Positions 1 through 9,483 of a stretch of 64,000 nucleotides of DNA are shown here, one piece after another (within the stretch, counting starts at the first letter, position 1; every line of letters starts with the position of its first letter). The position numbers and the translations under genes are program-made. Location: the NCBI RefSeq assembly GCF_002860355.1, contig NZ_NMWU01000035.1, forward strand, positions 28,921 through 92,920, given 5' to 3'. The notes under the pieces were generated by a model, which was given only the letters and a program-made list of their open reading frames with translations, made no database searches and had not been told where the DNA came from. The stretch comes from Bifidobacterium margollesii (lineage in GTDB: Bacteria > Actinomycetota > Actinomycetes > Actinomycetales > Bifidobacteriaceae).

Positions 1-725
<725 letters not shown>

Positions 726-826
726 ATCGAATGCTCCTTATCGGGTGAATCGAATACCCATGATACCCAGTCGCCATACCGTGGACGTCGGGTTGCGTCA
801 CGGATTCGACTCGTCCCGGTGGTTGA

Positions 827-2056
827 ATGGGAATCATGAGTGTTGAAGTGCCGGATTCCGAAGAACTGCTGCGGCTGCAATCCTTGGTGACCTATGACGC
901 GCCGAACGGGCAGGGTCGCGGAGGCGTCCGACATCTCAGCTGCGTGCTGCCCGCGCTTTCCGCGGCCATCGGGCATCCGGTGCCCACCGCGATGCATGCG
1001 GATCCGGAGCGGCTGCGCGAGACACTGGGTCTGCCGACGGCGTCGAGCGCCATTGTGGTGATGGTCGATGGTCTGGGATTCTGGAATCTGGCGATGCGTC
1101 GCGGACATGCCCCGTATCTGCGCTCGCTGATCGACGAATCCGTGAACATGCATCCGATATCCACCTGCTATCCGAGCACCACCGTGGCGGCGATGAGCAC
1201 GTTCGGCACGGGCACCTGTCCGGGACTCACCGGCATGACCGGATACACGCAGCTCAACACCGAAACCGGGCAGATGAGCCAGCTCATCCAGTTCAAGGAG
1301 GCGATCGCCCCCGAGCGGTTGCAGACCCAGCCGACGGTGTTCGAGCGGCTGCGGGATCAGGGTGTGAGGGTCACGTCTTCCGGACTGCCCAAGTTCGCGG
1401 CCTCGCCGTTGACGAGGGCGGCGTTCCGCGGGGCCGACTATGTGTCCAACGTACTGCCGAATGATCGGGTGATGGCCGCCTGCGATGCGGCAAGAACCCC
1501 GGGACTGACCTACCTGTACATTCGTGACGCCGATAAGACCGGACACAACTACGGTTGGAATTCGGACAAATGGATCGGGGCCTTCGAGCGCATCGATGCC
1601 CAGCTGGCCGCCGTTCGCCGCAATGCGCCGAAGGGCACGCTGATCGTCGTCACCGCCGATCATGGCATGATCGCCACCGATCCGGATCGCCGCATCGACA
1701 TCGCGGCGGAGCCTCGGCTGGCTCAGGGCGTCGCCGCGGTCGGCGGCGAGCCTCGTGCGGTGATGCTCTATGCGCAGCCGGGGGAGGACCCGGAAGACAT
1801 CGTCGAGCGCTGGCGGGATCGGCTGGGGGATCACGCCCTGGTGCGTACGCGACGACAGGCCATCGACGAGGGGGCTTACGGACAGGTGGAGCCGCGGGTG
1901 GAGCCGATGATCGGGGACGTGCTCGTCAGTGCGGCCGGCAGAACCACCATCGTGGATTCACGCATCCAGTCCGACAAGGCCACGAGACTGCCGTCGGTGC
2001 ATGGCTCCCAGACGATGGTGGAGATGGACGTGCCGCTGCTGATCGACATGGCCTAG
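827..2056 (+). CDS. Alkaline phosphatase superfamily protein (type I phosphodiesterase / nucleotide pyrophosphatase)
   Basis: 409 residues. The metal-binding Asp is in VVMVDGLGFWN and the likely nucleophile Thr in CYPSTTVAAM. A second metal site is in VVTADHGM, with a further His near the C-terminus (SVHGSQTM). This is the type I phosphodiesterase/nucleotide pyrophosphatase fold. There is no signal peptide, so it should act in the cytoplasm; the substrate cannot be read. Two starts are possible, ATG 827 and ATG 836 (MSVEVPDSEEL), and neither has a good Shine-Dalgarno. It diverges from parC, as in other bifidobacteria. Confidence 0.8.
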   Translation: MGIMSVEVPDSEELLRLQSLVTYDAPNGQGRGGVRHLSCVLPALSAAIGHPVPTAMHADPERLRETLGLPTASSAIVVMVDGLGFWNLAMRRGHAPYLRSLIDESVNMHPISTCYPSTTVAAMSTFGTGTCPGLTGMTGYTQLNTETGQMSQLIQFKEAIAPERLQTQPTVFERLRDQGVRVTSSGLPKFAASPLTRAAFRGADYVSNVLPNDRVMAACDAARTPGLTYLYIRDADKTGHNYGWNSDKWIGAFERIDAQLAAVRRNAPKGTLIVVTADHGMIATDPDRRIDIAAEPRLAQGVAAVGGEPRAVMLYAQPGEDPEDIVERWRDRLGDHALVRTRRQAIDEGAYGQVEPRVEPMIGDVLVSAAGRTTIVDSRIQSDKATRLPSVHGSQTMVEMDVPLLIDMA

Positions 2057-2119
2057 GGGAGGCTCCTGTTTGTTCTTTCGGTCGGCGTGCTATTCGCAGG
2101 CCCGCCGATCGCAGACGTG

Positions 2120-3154
2120 CTATTCGCCGAACAGGATCTCGTCCCAGCTGGGGACGGCGGAACGGCGGGTCTTCCTGTGCTTGTCGTCATGCTGCCGATC
2201 ATTGCCGTCGGCCGGACCTTCCTTCGACGGGGACCCGGGCCGGTCGGTTTTGACCAGCGGCTCGGGATCGGGGTGCTGGGTGCCGGACGGACGACCCTTC
2301 GAACCGTACAGCCAATCGGCGTTCGGATGGGTTCGATCGTGTCCGTCGTCGGTGGCGGCCGGATTTCCCGTTGCACCATCCACGGGTGTTCCGCCGTCCG
2401 CTTCGCGGGCGGAATCCGTATTCGGACCCGTGGAATCGCCCGGAATGTCCATATTCTGGACTCCTGAAGGGGAAAACTGTGAAGCGGGTTCGGAGGTCGG
2501 GGTTGCGGCGTTCGAAATCATGGGGAACGGACCGAATTTGTTCTCCAGGAAATCGTCGTCGCCCATCAGCGTGGAGGCCTTGAGCAGCTTGGACGAGAGC
2601 GAGTTGAGCGGGGTCACCGAGTTGTCCCGCATATCCCACGCCCACTCCGCCTTGAGCATGCGTCCCGCGGCGGTGAACGAGGCATGGATGTGCCAGGGGT
2701 CGCGTCCGTGACGGGTGGCCTTCCATTGCAGGGAATCGGAGGTGAGTCGCGCGGAGGCCAGGGACGATTCGATCATGTCCGACACGTCCCGCCCTCGTGA
2801 GGCGCCCGGAGCGCGCGCCGAAAGAAACTGCTCGATGGCGTATTTTTTCTCGGTTTCCACGGGGCGTGCGAATCGACGCACCAGCACTTCGCTGACGTCG
2901 TACTGCTCCGACACCTCCTTGGTGGAGAACCCGGCTCGAATAAGCGATTGGATGGTCGAGATCGGGATCGTCGCGCTGGCCTGCGGGTCGGGAGCGCCTT
3001 CGTTCTCCTCGCGGATCTGACGGCTTTCGAGGATGCCCTGCTCCAGTCGATCGTCGACTCGCACGACGAACCGGCGGCCATCCGCGCTGAAGACCAGATC
3101 ACCGCTTGAACTGACGTGCTCGAAATGCGCTACTTTGAGCGTTTCGTTCGACAT
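2120..3154 (-). CDS. sepH: Septation protein SepH (DUF3071)
   Basis: 344 residues from ATG 3154 (MSNETLKVAHFEHV). SepH is an actinobacterial protein that stimulates FtsZ assembly at the septum. The N-terminal DUF3071 part contains the helix-turn-helix FSTKEVSEQYDVSEVLVRRF (about residues 62-81), then a conserved WKATRHGRDPWHIHASF segment. The C-terminal third is Pro/Gly/Asp-rich and looks disordered. The open frame extends further upstream, but this start matches the family and has AGGAAG about 12 nt ahead. It is divergent from DUF4193 and dut, a usual actinobacterial arrangement. Confidence 0.85.
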   Translation of the reverse strand: MSNETLKVAHFEHVSSSGDLVFSADGRRFVVRVDDRLEQGILESRQIREENEGAPDPQASATIPISTIQSLIRAGFSTKEVSEQYDVSEVLVRRFARPVETEKKYAIEQFLSARAPGASRGRDVSDMIESSLASARLTSDSLQWKATRHGRDPWHIHASFTAAGRMLKAEWAWDMRDNSVTPLNSLSSKLLKASTLMGDDDFLENKFGPFPMISNAATPTSEPASQFSPSGVQNMDIPGDSTGPNTDSAREADGGTPVDGATGNPAATDDGHDRTHPNADWLYGSKGRPSGTQHPDPEPLVKTDRPGSPSKEGPADGNDRQHDDKHRKTRRSAVPSWDEILFGE

Positions 3155-3236
3155 ACAGGCACCCGACTTCCTAAAAAGTTCACTGATACTTCTATTGTGC
3201 CCTACGTGTCGAATTTTGCGGGTATTTGAAATCGTG

Positions 3237-3242
3237 TATCCT
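3237..3242 (+). promoter_or_regulatory. Putative -10 box for the DUF4193-dut transcript
   Basis: TATCCT at 3237-3242, with TTTGCG at 3215-3220 as a 16-nt spaced -35 candidate. It would start transcription near 3249, about 40 nt before the DUF4193 start. Confidence 0.35.
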
Positions 3243-3289
3243 ATGGCGCAGAACAACGACATCACGGTCATGAGAAAGGGGCTCACCAA

Positions 3290-3586
3290 ATGGCTCAGGA
3301 TTACGATTCTCCGAGAAGCAAGGACGAGGACGAGGAGTCCATCGAGGCGCTGGGCAACAGCTCCCGGCAGAATCAGAACAGCGACATCGACGACGACGAG
3401 AACGCCATCGCCGAGGACTATGAGCTGCCGGGTGCCGATCTGAGCAACGAGGACTCGTCCGTCACCGTCATTCCGATGCAGGGAGACGAATTCGTCTGCT
3501 CGGAATGCTTCCTGGTGAAGCATCGCAGCCAGCTGGCCTACACCACGGCCGATGGTGATCCGGTGTGCGAGGAGTGCGCTGGCTGA
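3290..3586 (+). CDS. DUF4193 family protein
   Basis: 98 residues with a very acidic N-terminal half (runs of Asp/Glu around residues 9-60). A C-terminal knuckle has two CxxC pairs (VCSECF and VCEECAG), probably a zinc-ribbon-like site. DUF4193 proteins are conserved across actinobacteria next to dut and sepH; their function is unknown. Overlaps nothing; dut begins 1 nt after its stop, so the two are probably co-translated. Confidence 0.85.
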   Translation: MAQDYDSPRSKDEDEESIEALGNSSRQNQNSDIDDDENAIAEDYELPGADLSNEDSSVTVIPMQGDEFVCSECFLVKHRSQLAYTTADGDPVCEECAG

Positions 3587-3587
3587 T

Positions 3588-4061
3588 ATGGCGTACGACG
3601 AGGCATACGACGGTCCCGAGAACGTCGAGGTTCTGGTCCGGTCGCTGACCGGGGATCCGGTGGATCTGCACTACGCCCACGCCGGTGATGCCGGTGCCGA
3701 TCTGCGCACCGCCATCGACGTGGTCCTCAAACCCTTCGAGAGGGCTCTGGTTCCCACCGGCGTGGCCATCGCACTGCCGCATGGCTATGTCGGATTGGTT
3801 CATCCGCGTTCGGGGCTGGCCGTCAAGCAGGGGGTCACCGTGCTCAACGCGCCGGGAACCATCGACGCAGGGTACCGGGGTGAGATCAAGGTTCCGCTGA
3901 TCAATCTCGATCCGAGGAACACCGTCGAGTTCCATGTGGGTGACCGCATCGCCCAGCTGGTGATCCAACGATACGTCGAGGCGCGGTTCGTCGAGGCCGA
4001 ACGGCTTCCCGGCTCCGATAGGGCCGAACGGGGATTCGGATCCACCGGGGTGGCGGACTGA
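3588..4061 (+). CDS. dut: Deoxyuridine 5'-triphosphate nucleotidohydrolase (dUTPase)
   Basis: 157 residues from ATG 3588. Hydrolyses dUTP to dUMP and pyrophosphate, keeping uracil out of DNA and feeding dTMP synthesis. All five trimeric dUTPase motifs are visible in order: DAGADL, PRSGLA, the [13 protein letters not shown] segment with the substrate-binding Asp/Tyr, RIAQLVI, and the C-terminal RGFGSTG arm. The start codon is 1 nt after the DUF4193 stop, with GAGGAG inside the upstream gene, so translation is probably coupled. Confidence 0.93.
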   Translation: MAYDEAYDGPENVEVLVRSLTGDPVDLHYAHAGDAGADLRTAIDVVLKPFERALVPTGVAIALPHGYVGLVHPRSGLAVKQGVTVLNAPGTIDAGYRGEIKVPLINLDPRNTVEFHVGDRIAQLVIQRYVEARFVEAERLPGSDRAERGFGSTGVAD

Positions 4062-4087
4062 GTCCGTTCCCTCGCGCATCCGGGGTT

Positions 4088-4111
4088 CCGGGGGAAGAAG
4101 CCGGTCCCCGG
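4088..4111 (+). terminator. Possible hairpin terminator after dut
   Basis: Six-bp arms CCGGGG (4088-4093) and CCCCGG (4106-4111) followed by TCTTC. No clear T-run, so weak support. Confidence 0.3.
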
Positions 4112-4210
4112 TCTTCAGGGGTAGAACATGCATGGCGCAACGCCGATGCGGATTCGCTGGCCCTACAATGGGCAACACGATCCGGTAGCGGTGCAGGAGA
4201 GGAGAACATC

Positions 4211-6547
4211 ATGGCTGAACGTGAACACGGAGATGGCAAGCCGCAGGACATCTCCGCGCATATGCTCGGCTGCGAGATCAGTACCGATCCGCTGAACCCG
4301 TTGCAGCCCATCTGGCAGATGTGCGAGTTCCATCATCCCGACGAGGATCTTTCCATACTGCAGCGAGCCTATGATCGGGCTGTCACTCAGCATGCGCCGC
4401 AGCGGCGCAAGTCCGGGGAGCCGTACATCATTCATCCTTTGGCTGTGGCGCAGATTCTGGCTGATCTGGGCATGGGGCCGCTGGTGGTGGCGGCCGGCCT
4501 GCTGCATGATACCGTGGAGGACACCGACTACACGCTTGAGCAGTGCCGCAAGGAGTTCGGCGATACCGTTACCGGTCTGGTCGATGGCGTCACCAAGCTT
4601 TCCAAGATGGACTACGGCGATTCGGCGCAGGCCGAGACCATCCGCAAGATGGTGGTGGCCATGAGCCGCGACGTCCGTGTGCTGGTGGTCAAGCTCGCCG
4701 ACCGTGTGCATAATGCCCGCACCTGGCGCTATGTGAAGACCCCGAGCGCCCAACGCAAGGCCAGGGAGACTCTCGACGTGTATGCGCCTCTGGCGAACAG
4801 GCTCGGCATGAACGCCATCAAGACCGAGCTGGAGGAGCTGAGCTTCAAGGTGCTCTATCCGAAGATCTACAACGAGATCGTGGTGCTGGTCGCGCGTCGG
4901 GCCGGACAGCGCGAGGTGTATCTCAAGCAGATCCTCGAAGAGGTCAATGCCGACCTGAAGAAGCAGAACGTCAAGGCCTATGTGACCGGACGGCCGAAGG
5001 ACTATTTCTCGATCTATCAGAAGATGATCGTGCGAGGTCACGATTTCGAGAACATCTACGATCTGGTGGGCGTGCGCATCATCGTCGATTCGATCCGTGA
5101 CTGCTATGCGGCCTTGGGCGCCGTTCACGCACGATGGAATCCGGTGCCGGGGCGGTTCAAGGACTACATCGCCATGCCGAAGCTCAACATGTATCAGTCG
5201 TTGCATACGACGGTCGTCGGTCCGGGCGGCAAGCCGGTGGAAATCCAGATCCGCACATGGGATATGCATCGTCGTGCCGAATTCGGCATCGCCGCGCATT
5301 GGAAGTACAAGGAGAACGGTCAGGCAGGCAGGGCCTTGAACTCTCCGGACAAGTCCGACCGGCAGCGTGAGCAGGGCGAGGAATATCGAGAGCTTTCCGA
5401 AGCCGACAATCTCAAGTGGATCCAGCAGCTGGCCGATTGGACCAGCGAGACCCCGGATTCCGATGAGTTCCTTGGCTCCCTCAAGCAGGATCTCGGTTCC
5501 GCCGAAGTGTATGTGTTCACGCCGAAGGGGAAGATCGTTTCGCTGCCGGCGGAGGCCACGCCGGTCGATTTCGCGTATGCGGTGCACACCGAGGTCGGTC
5601 ACCGTACGATGGGCGCGCGCGTCAATGGACGTCTGGTGCCGCTTGACACCAAGCTTGACAACGGCGACACCGTGGAGATCCTCACTTCGAAATCCGATAC
5701 GGCTGGTCCTTCCCGGGACTGGCTGAGCTTCGTGAAGAGCCCGAAGGCCCGCAACAAGATCCGTCAGTGGTTCAGCAAGGAGCGTCGTAGCGAGGCCATT
5801 GAGGAGGGGCGCGACGAACTGACGCGCGCGATGCGCAAGCGCAACATGCCCATCGCCACGCTGCTCACCCCGGAAGCTCTGATAGGCGTGGCTGAGGAGC
5901 TCAACTATCCCGATCCGAACGCCGTGTTCGCGGCGATCGGCGAGGGGCAGGTCTCCACGCAGAACGTGATATCCCGTCTGGTCAAGGACGTCGGTCCCGC
6001 CGAGGTGGACGACGAGGTGGAGCAGGAGGCTCTGCCGTTGCAGCGGGTGCGCAACGTGGACGCCGCGCCGGGAGTCGCGGTCAAGGGCGTGGACAACATT
6101 TGGGTCAAGCTTGCCAAATGCTGCATGCCGGTTCCCGGGGATGCGATCGTGGGCTTCATCACCCGTACGCAGGGTGTGTCGGTGCATCGAGCCGACTGCC
6201 AGAATCTGCTTGATCTGAAGAAGCATCAGAGCGACCGCATCGTGGACGTCTCGTGGACGAACGCGAACGGCACGTTCCTGGTCAAGATCCAGGTCGAGGC
6301 GCTTGACAGGCCTCATCTGCTGTCGGACGTGACGAAGATGTTGTCGGATCACGGGGTGAACATCATCTCCGGTTCCATCGCCACCGGCGAGGATCGTGTG
6401 GCCACCAGCCAGTTCGTCTTCGAGATGGCTGACCCACAGCACCTGACCACGCTGCTGGCCGCGGTTCGCAAGATCGACGGCGTATTCGACTGCTATCGCA
6501 TCACCGGCGCCAAGGATTCGGCCGAGCCCAAGCTGCGGCACATGTAG
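4211..6547 (+). CDS. rel: Bifunctional (p)ppGpp synthetase/hydrolase (RelA/SpoT family)
   Basis: 778 residues, full length for a long RSH enzyme. It makes and degrades the stringent-response alarmone (p)ppGpp. Order of domains: HD hydrolase (HPLAVAQIL, AGLLHDTVEDTD), synthetase (GRPKDYFSIYQKM, then KDYIAMPKLNMYQSLHT), TGS (EVYVFTPKGKIVSLP), and a C-terminal ACT domain (LVKIQVEALDRPHLLSDV). The intact HHDTVED-type motif suggests both activities. ATG 4211 has a GGAGAGGAG Shine-Dalgarno. A TACAAT -10-like box lies at 4164-4169. It is the single long RSH in the window and follows dut. Confidence 0.95.
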   Translation: MAEREHGDGKPQDISAHMLGCEISTDPLNPLQPIWQMCEFHHPDEDLSILQRAYDRAVTQHAPQRRKSGEPYIIHPLAVAQILADLGMGPLVVAAGLLHDTVEDTDYTLEQCRKEFGDTVTGLVDGVTKLSKMDYGDSAQAETIRKMVVAMSRDVRVLVVKLADRVHNARTWRYVKTPSAQRKARETLDVYAPLANRLGMNAIKTELEELSFKVLYPKIYNEIVVLVARRAGQREVYLKQILEEVNADLKKQNVKAYVTGRPKDYFSIYQKMIVRGHDFENIYDLVGVRIIVDSIRDCYAALGAVHARWNPVPGRFKDYIAMPKLNMYQSLHTTVVGPGGKPVEIQIRTWDMHRRAEFGIAAHWKYKENGQAGRALNSPDKSDRQREQGEEYRELSEADNLKWIQQLADWTSETPDSDEFLGSLKQDLGSAEVYVFTPKGKIVSLPAEATPVDFAYAVHTEVGHRTMGARVNGRLVPLDTKLDNGDTVEILTSKSDTAGPSRDWLSFVKSPKARNKIRQWFSKERRSEAIEEGRDELTRAMRKRNMPIATLLTPEALIGVAEELNYPDPNAVFAAIGEGQVSTQNVISRLVKDVGPAEVDDEVEQEALPLQRVRNVDAAPGVAVKGVDNIWVKLAKCCMPVPGDAIVGFITRTQGVSVHRADCQNLLDLKKHQSDRIVDVSWTNANGTFLVKIQVEALDRPHLLSDVTKMLSDHGVNIISGSIATGEDRVATSQFVFEMADPQHLTTLLAAVRKIDGVFDCYRITGAKDSAEPKLRHM

Positions 6548-6659
6548 GACGGGCATCGATCGATACGCCGGATGATCGACGTGCTTTGGGTGTGGTGTTT
6601 CGCTATGCTTCGATCAGATGTTGAGAATGCAGGTGATTGTGGTTGGCGGGTTCGTCGTA

Positions 6660-6699
6660 TTGGCCGTTCTTCGGAATAGGTGGTAAATTGGTTTTACCA
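6660..6699 (+). promoter_or_regulatory. Putative promoter with overlapping operator, aldo/keto reductase
   Basis: TTGGCC (6660-6665) and TAAATT (6684-6689) form a plausible -35/-10 pair with 18-nt spacing. The -10 is inside a perfect 7-bp inverted repeat, TGGTAAA (6681-6687) / TTTACCA (6693-6699), with a 5-nt spacer. This layout is typical of a repressor operator. The whole gap 6548-6893 (346 nt) contains no gene that I can support. Confidence 0.45.
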
Positions 6700-6753
6700 A
6701 AGATTCAACGATGAAGCGAACTGAGAATTAAGCAGGCATCATTGTATTTCTGC

Positions 6754-6784
6754 GGCCAATGCATGCAGTGGTTGTGCATTGGCC
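6754..6784 (+). repeat. Perfect 10-bp inverted repeat in the aldo/keto reductase leader
   Basis: GGCCAATGCA (6754-6763) and TGCATTGGCC (6775-6784), 11-nt loop. It lies in the presumed 5' UTR, about 110 nt before the start codon, with no T-run after it; an operator or mRNA structure rather than a simple terminator. Confidence 0.5.
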
Positions 6785-6893
6785 ATGCCGAAGATGGGCC
6801 AAGGTTTTCTTGTTGCCGTCATCGTTGGATGAGGGATCGATCAATGCTGATCCGATCGAATACATCGCAGATGATAACAAAGGAGTTACTCAC

Positions 6894-7841
6894 ATGGAAA
6901 CCAGGAAGCTCGGCAACACCGGTCTTGAAGTCCCGATCCTCAGCGTCGGCGGCGCCCCGCTCGGCGGCGAGTACGGCGAGGTCAACCAGGATCTCGTCAA
7001 CGAGACCATCCAGGTGGCCTTCGAGAACGGCATGAACCTCATCGACACGTCGCCGTGGTACGGCCGCACCCAGTCCGAGAAGAACATCGGCGTAGGCCTC
7101 AAGGGCATCGACCGCTCCTCCTACATCATCACCACCAAGTGCGGCCGCTACGAGCCCGGCAAGTGGGACTTCTCCACCGAGCGCATCAAGCGCAGCGTTC
7201 CGGAGAGCATGGAGCGCCTCGGCCTCGACTACATCGACGTCATGCAATGCCATGACATCGAGTGCGGGGATTTGAGACAGATTCTTGATGAGGCTCTGCC
7301 GGTGCTGCGCGACTACAAGGCCCAGGGCATGATCGGCTTCATCGGCGTGACCGGCTACGATCTCGACCTGCTGGAGAAGGTGGCCGTCGAGGAGGATCTC
7401 GACACGGTGATGACGTACTGCCATTATGATCTGCAGAACCGCGGCCTGCTGTCGGTGTCGAAGCGCCTGGCCGAGAAGGGCATCGGCGTGTTCAGCGACT
7501 CCCCGCTTTCCATGGGCGCGCTCACCGCCAAGGGTGCTCCGGAATGGCATCCGGCGGATTCTGAATTCCTTGAGCGAGTCAAGGAATCGGTGAAACTGTG
7601 CCGGGAATCCGGCACCACGCTGGAGAGCATGGCCGTGCGCTTCTCGGTGAACAATCCGGAGGACAGCGGCATCTCCACCACCGTGGTCGGATGCGGCAAG
7701 CCGCAGGATGTGCTGCGCAACATTCCCGAGATCGGCGTGCAGCCCGATCCCGACCTGCTCAGGAGAATCGAGGAGATATTCGGCGATTGGATCGATAGGG
7801 ACTATGAGCGTCTCGGCCCGGAATACAGCAAATTCGACTGA
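6894..7841 (+). CDS. Aldo/keto reductase
   Basis: 315 residues from ATG 6894, with AAGGAG 8 nt upstream. NAD(P)H-dependent carbonyl reductase or sugar dehydrogenase of the AKR superfamily. The catalytic tetrad is present: Asp51, Tyr56, Lys82 and His120 (DTSPWYG, TTKCGRY, MQCHDIE). The sequence is closest in feel to L-galactose/L-fucose/D-threo-aldose dehydrogenase-type AKRs, so sugar oxidation is possible; that is inference. It is a single-gene unit between its own operator-like promoter and a bidirectional terminator, and its codon use is strongly biased, suggesting good expression. Confidence 0.85.
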   Translation: METRKLGNTGLEVPILSVGGAPLGGEYGEVNQDLVNETIQVAFENGMNLIDTSPWYGRTQSEKNIGVGLKGIDRSSYIITTKCGRYEPGKWDFSTERIKRSVPESMERLGLDYIDVMQCHDIECGDLRQILDEALPVLRDYKAQGMIGFIGVTGYDLDLLEKVAVEEDLDTVMTYCHYDLQNRGLLSVSKRLAEKGIGVFSDSPLSMGALTAKGAPEWHPADSEFLERVKESVKLCRESGTTLESMAVRFSVNNPEDSGISTTVVGCGKPQDVLRNIPEIGVQPDPDLLRRIEEIFGDWIDRDYERLGPEYSKFD

Positions 7842-7915
7842 TTATGGTTCAGTGCACTTGGATTGGTGTCTTTGTCGATCAACCGTATCATTGAGATGAA
7901 CGATCACGAGCGATA

Positions 7916-7951
7916 AATGTGGGGCTTACGCCATGACGTAAGCCCCACATT
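7916..7951. terminator. Bidirectional terminator hairpin
   Basis: Perfect 15-bp arms AATGTGGGGCTTACG (7916-7930) and its complement (7937-7951), 6-nt loop, between the convergent aldo/keto reductase and DUF349 genes. Confidence 0.85.
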
Positions 7952-7976
7952 CTCAGAATAGAATATCGATTGCCGA

Positions 7977-9395
7977 CTACTTGATGGCGTTCAGCCACTG
8001 CTCCTTGGTGGCCTTTTCGGCTTCGAGCGCGGCCTTCTTCTTCGGATCGGTTTCGGCGGCGATCCTCTCGGCGAGCTCGGCGAGCTGCGCGTCCAGCTGA
8101 CGCTCGAAGTCGGACTTGCGGGCATCGGTCTCCGGATCGGACTTCGTCCATTCGGCGTCCTCGACGGCCTTGATCTGCTTCTCCACGTCATCCAGACGGC
8201 TTTCGATGCGATGCACATCACCGCGCGGCACGTATCCGATCTGATCCCACTCGTCCTGAATCTTGCTCAGTGCCTGACGGGCCTCCTTGGCGGCCTTCAC
8301 ATCCTTGACGGGCAGCAGCGCCTCCGCCTTCTTGAGCAGCTCCTCCTTCTTGGCGAGATTTTCCTTCTCGTTGGAGCTGATCTGATCACGATCGGCCTGA
8401 CGAGCATTGAAGAACGTGTCGGCGGCCTCGCGGAATTTCGCCCACAGCGCATCATCGTCATTGCGACCGGCGCGCCCCGCCTGCTTCCAACGGTCCATCA
8501 GCTCGTTGAACTTGCGGGAGGTGTCACCCCAATCGGTGGAGTCCTTGATCTCTTCGGCCTCCTTGATGATCGCCTCCTTGAGTCCCTTGGCCTGGGCGCG
8601 CTCGGCGTCCCGGTTCTGGGCCCACTTGCGGCGGGACTGGTTGAACGTGGTGCGGGCGGCGGAGAACCGCTTCCACAGAGCATCGGCCTGGGGCTTGTCG
8701 ATGCGCACGCTGTTGCGCTGATGGGCCTGCCACTCGTCGAACAGCTCACGGAACTTGTCGGCGGTGGAACGCCAGTTCGTCTTGTCGCCCAGCGATGCGG
8801 CCAGCGCCTCGGCCTTCTCGACGATCACGGTACGTTCGGCCACGGCCTTGGCCACGGCCTCCTTACGGGCCGCCACCAGCTGCTCCTTCTTGGCCTCGCC
8901 CGCGGCCTTGAGGGATTCGAGCTGAGCCTTCAGCGCGGCGATGTCGCCCACCACGGCCGGGCTGGCGGTCTCCTGCTCCAGCAGCTTGATCGACTCGTCG
9001 ATCTCATGGGCCTTGATGTTGGCGGAGTTCAGACGCGAGGCCAGGAAATCGAGCTTGGCCTTCAGATCGAGATAACGGGTGGCATACAGACGCAGCGCGC
9101 CGCTCTTGTCGGCTTCAGCGAACTGTCCCACCTCGCGTTCGCCCTCGCCCTCCTTGACGAACACGGTGCCGTCCTCGGCAACACGACCGAAGGCCTCCGC
9201 ACCGGCGAGATCCTCTTCGGAATAGCTGCTCTTGGGGGCGGCGGCCTTGGCCGGCCTCTTGGCGAACGCCGCCGGCGACGGGGCGTGGGGCTTCGGTGTC
9301 GGAACGGGCTTTGGCGTGGATGCGGTCTGAGCCGTGCTCGTGACCTCGGTTGCCGTGGTTTCGTTCTCGGGTGTGGTTGCAGTCTCGTCCGACAT
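7977..9395 (-). CDS. DUF349 domain-containing protein
   Basis: 472 residues from ATG 9395 (MSDETATTPENETT), with AAGGAG 6 nt upstream; the open frame continues upstream but lacks support. After a Thr/Pro/Ala/Lys-rich disordered N-terminus (about residues 1-70) come repeated DUF349 helical units marked by W-R/W..TADKFRELFDEWQ, SRKFNELMDRWKQAGR and LWAKFREAADTFFNAR, then a coiled-coil, Lys/Glu-rich C-terminus. Function is not established; such proteins are abundant in actinobacteria and are suspected to bind nucleic acid or ribosomes. It is divergent from hisS. Confidence 0.85.
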   Translation of the reverse strand: MSDETATTPENETTATEVTSTAQTASTPKPVPTPKPHAPSPAAFAKRPAKAAAPKSSYSEEDLAGAEAFGRVAEDGTVFVKEGEGEREVGQFAEADKSGALRLYATRYLDLKAKLDFLASRLNSANIKAHEIDESIKLLEQETASPAVVGDIAALKAQLESLKAAGEAKKEQLVAARKEAVAKAVAERTVIVEKAEALAASLGDKTNWRSTADKFRELFDEWQAHQRNSVRIDKPQADALWKRFSAARTTFNQSRRKWAQNRDAERAQAKGLKEAIIKEAEEIKDSTDWGDTSRKFNELMDRWKQAGRAGRNDDDALWAKFREAADTFFNARQADRDQISSNEKENLAKKEELLKKAEALLPVKDVKAAKEARQALSKIQDEWDQIGYVPRGDVHRIESRLDDVEKQIKAVEDAEWTKSDPETDARKSDFERQLDAQLAELAERIAAETDPKKKAALEAEKATKEQWLNAIK

Positions 9396-9469
9396 GGCCT
9401 GCTCCTTATGTAGTGCGTAAGAGAGAGGGAAAAAATCGAAAATGGCACGGTTTTTTCCACAACAAGACT

Positions 9470-9475
9470 TATTAT
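9470..9475 (+). promoter_or_regulatory. -10 box placed for a leaderless hisS mRNA
   Basis: TATTAT ends 8 nt before the GTG at 9484, so transcription would begin at or next to the start codon. No Shine-Dalgarno precedes the GTG, and no convincing -35 was found. Confidence 0.45.
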
Positions 9476-9483
9476 ATGGACTC

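Noticed and set aside
4163-6556. Very long open frame antisense to rel
   Set aside because: Mirror frame produced by GC-rich codon bias; no family features and rel is certain on the other strand.
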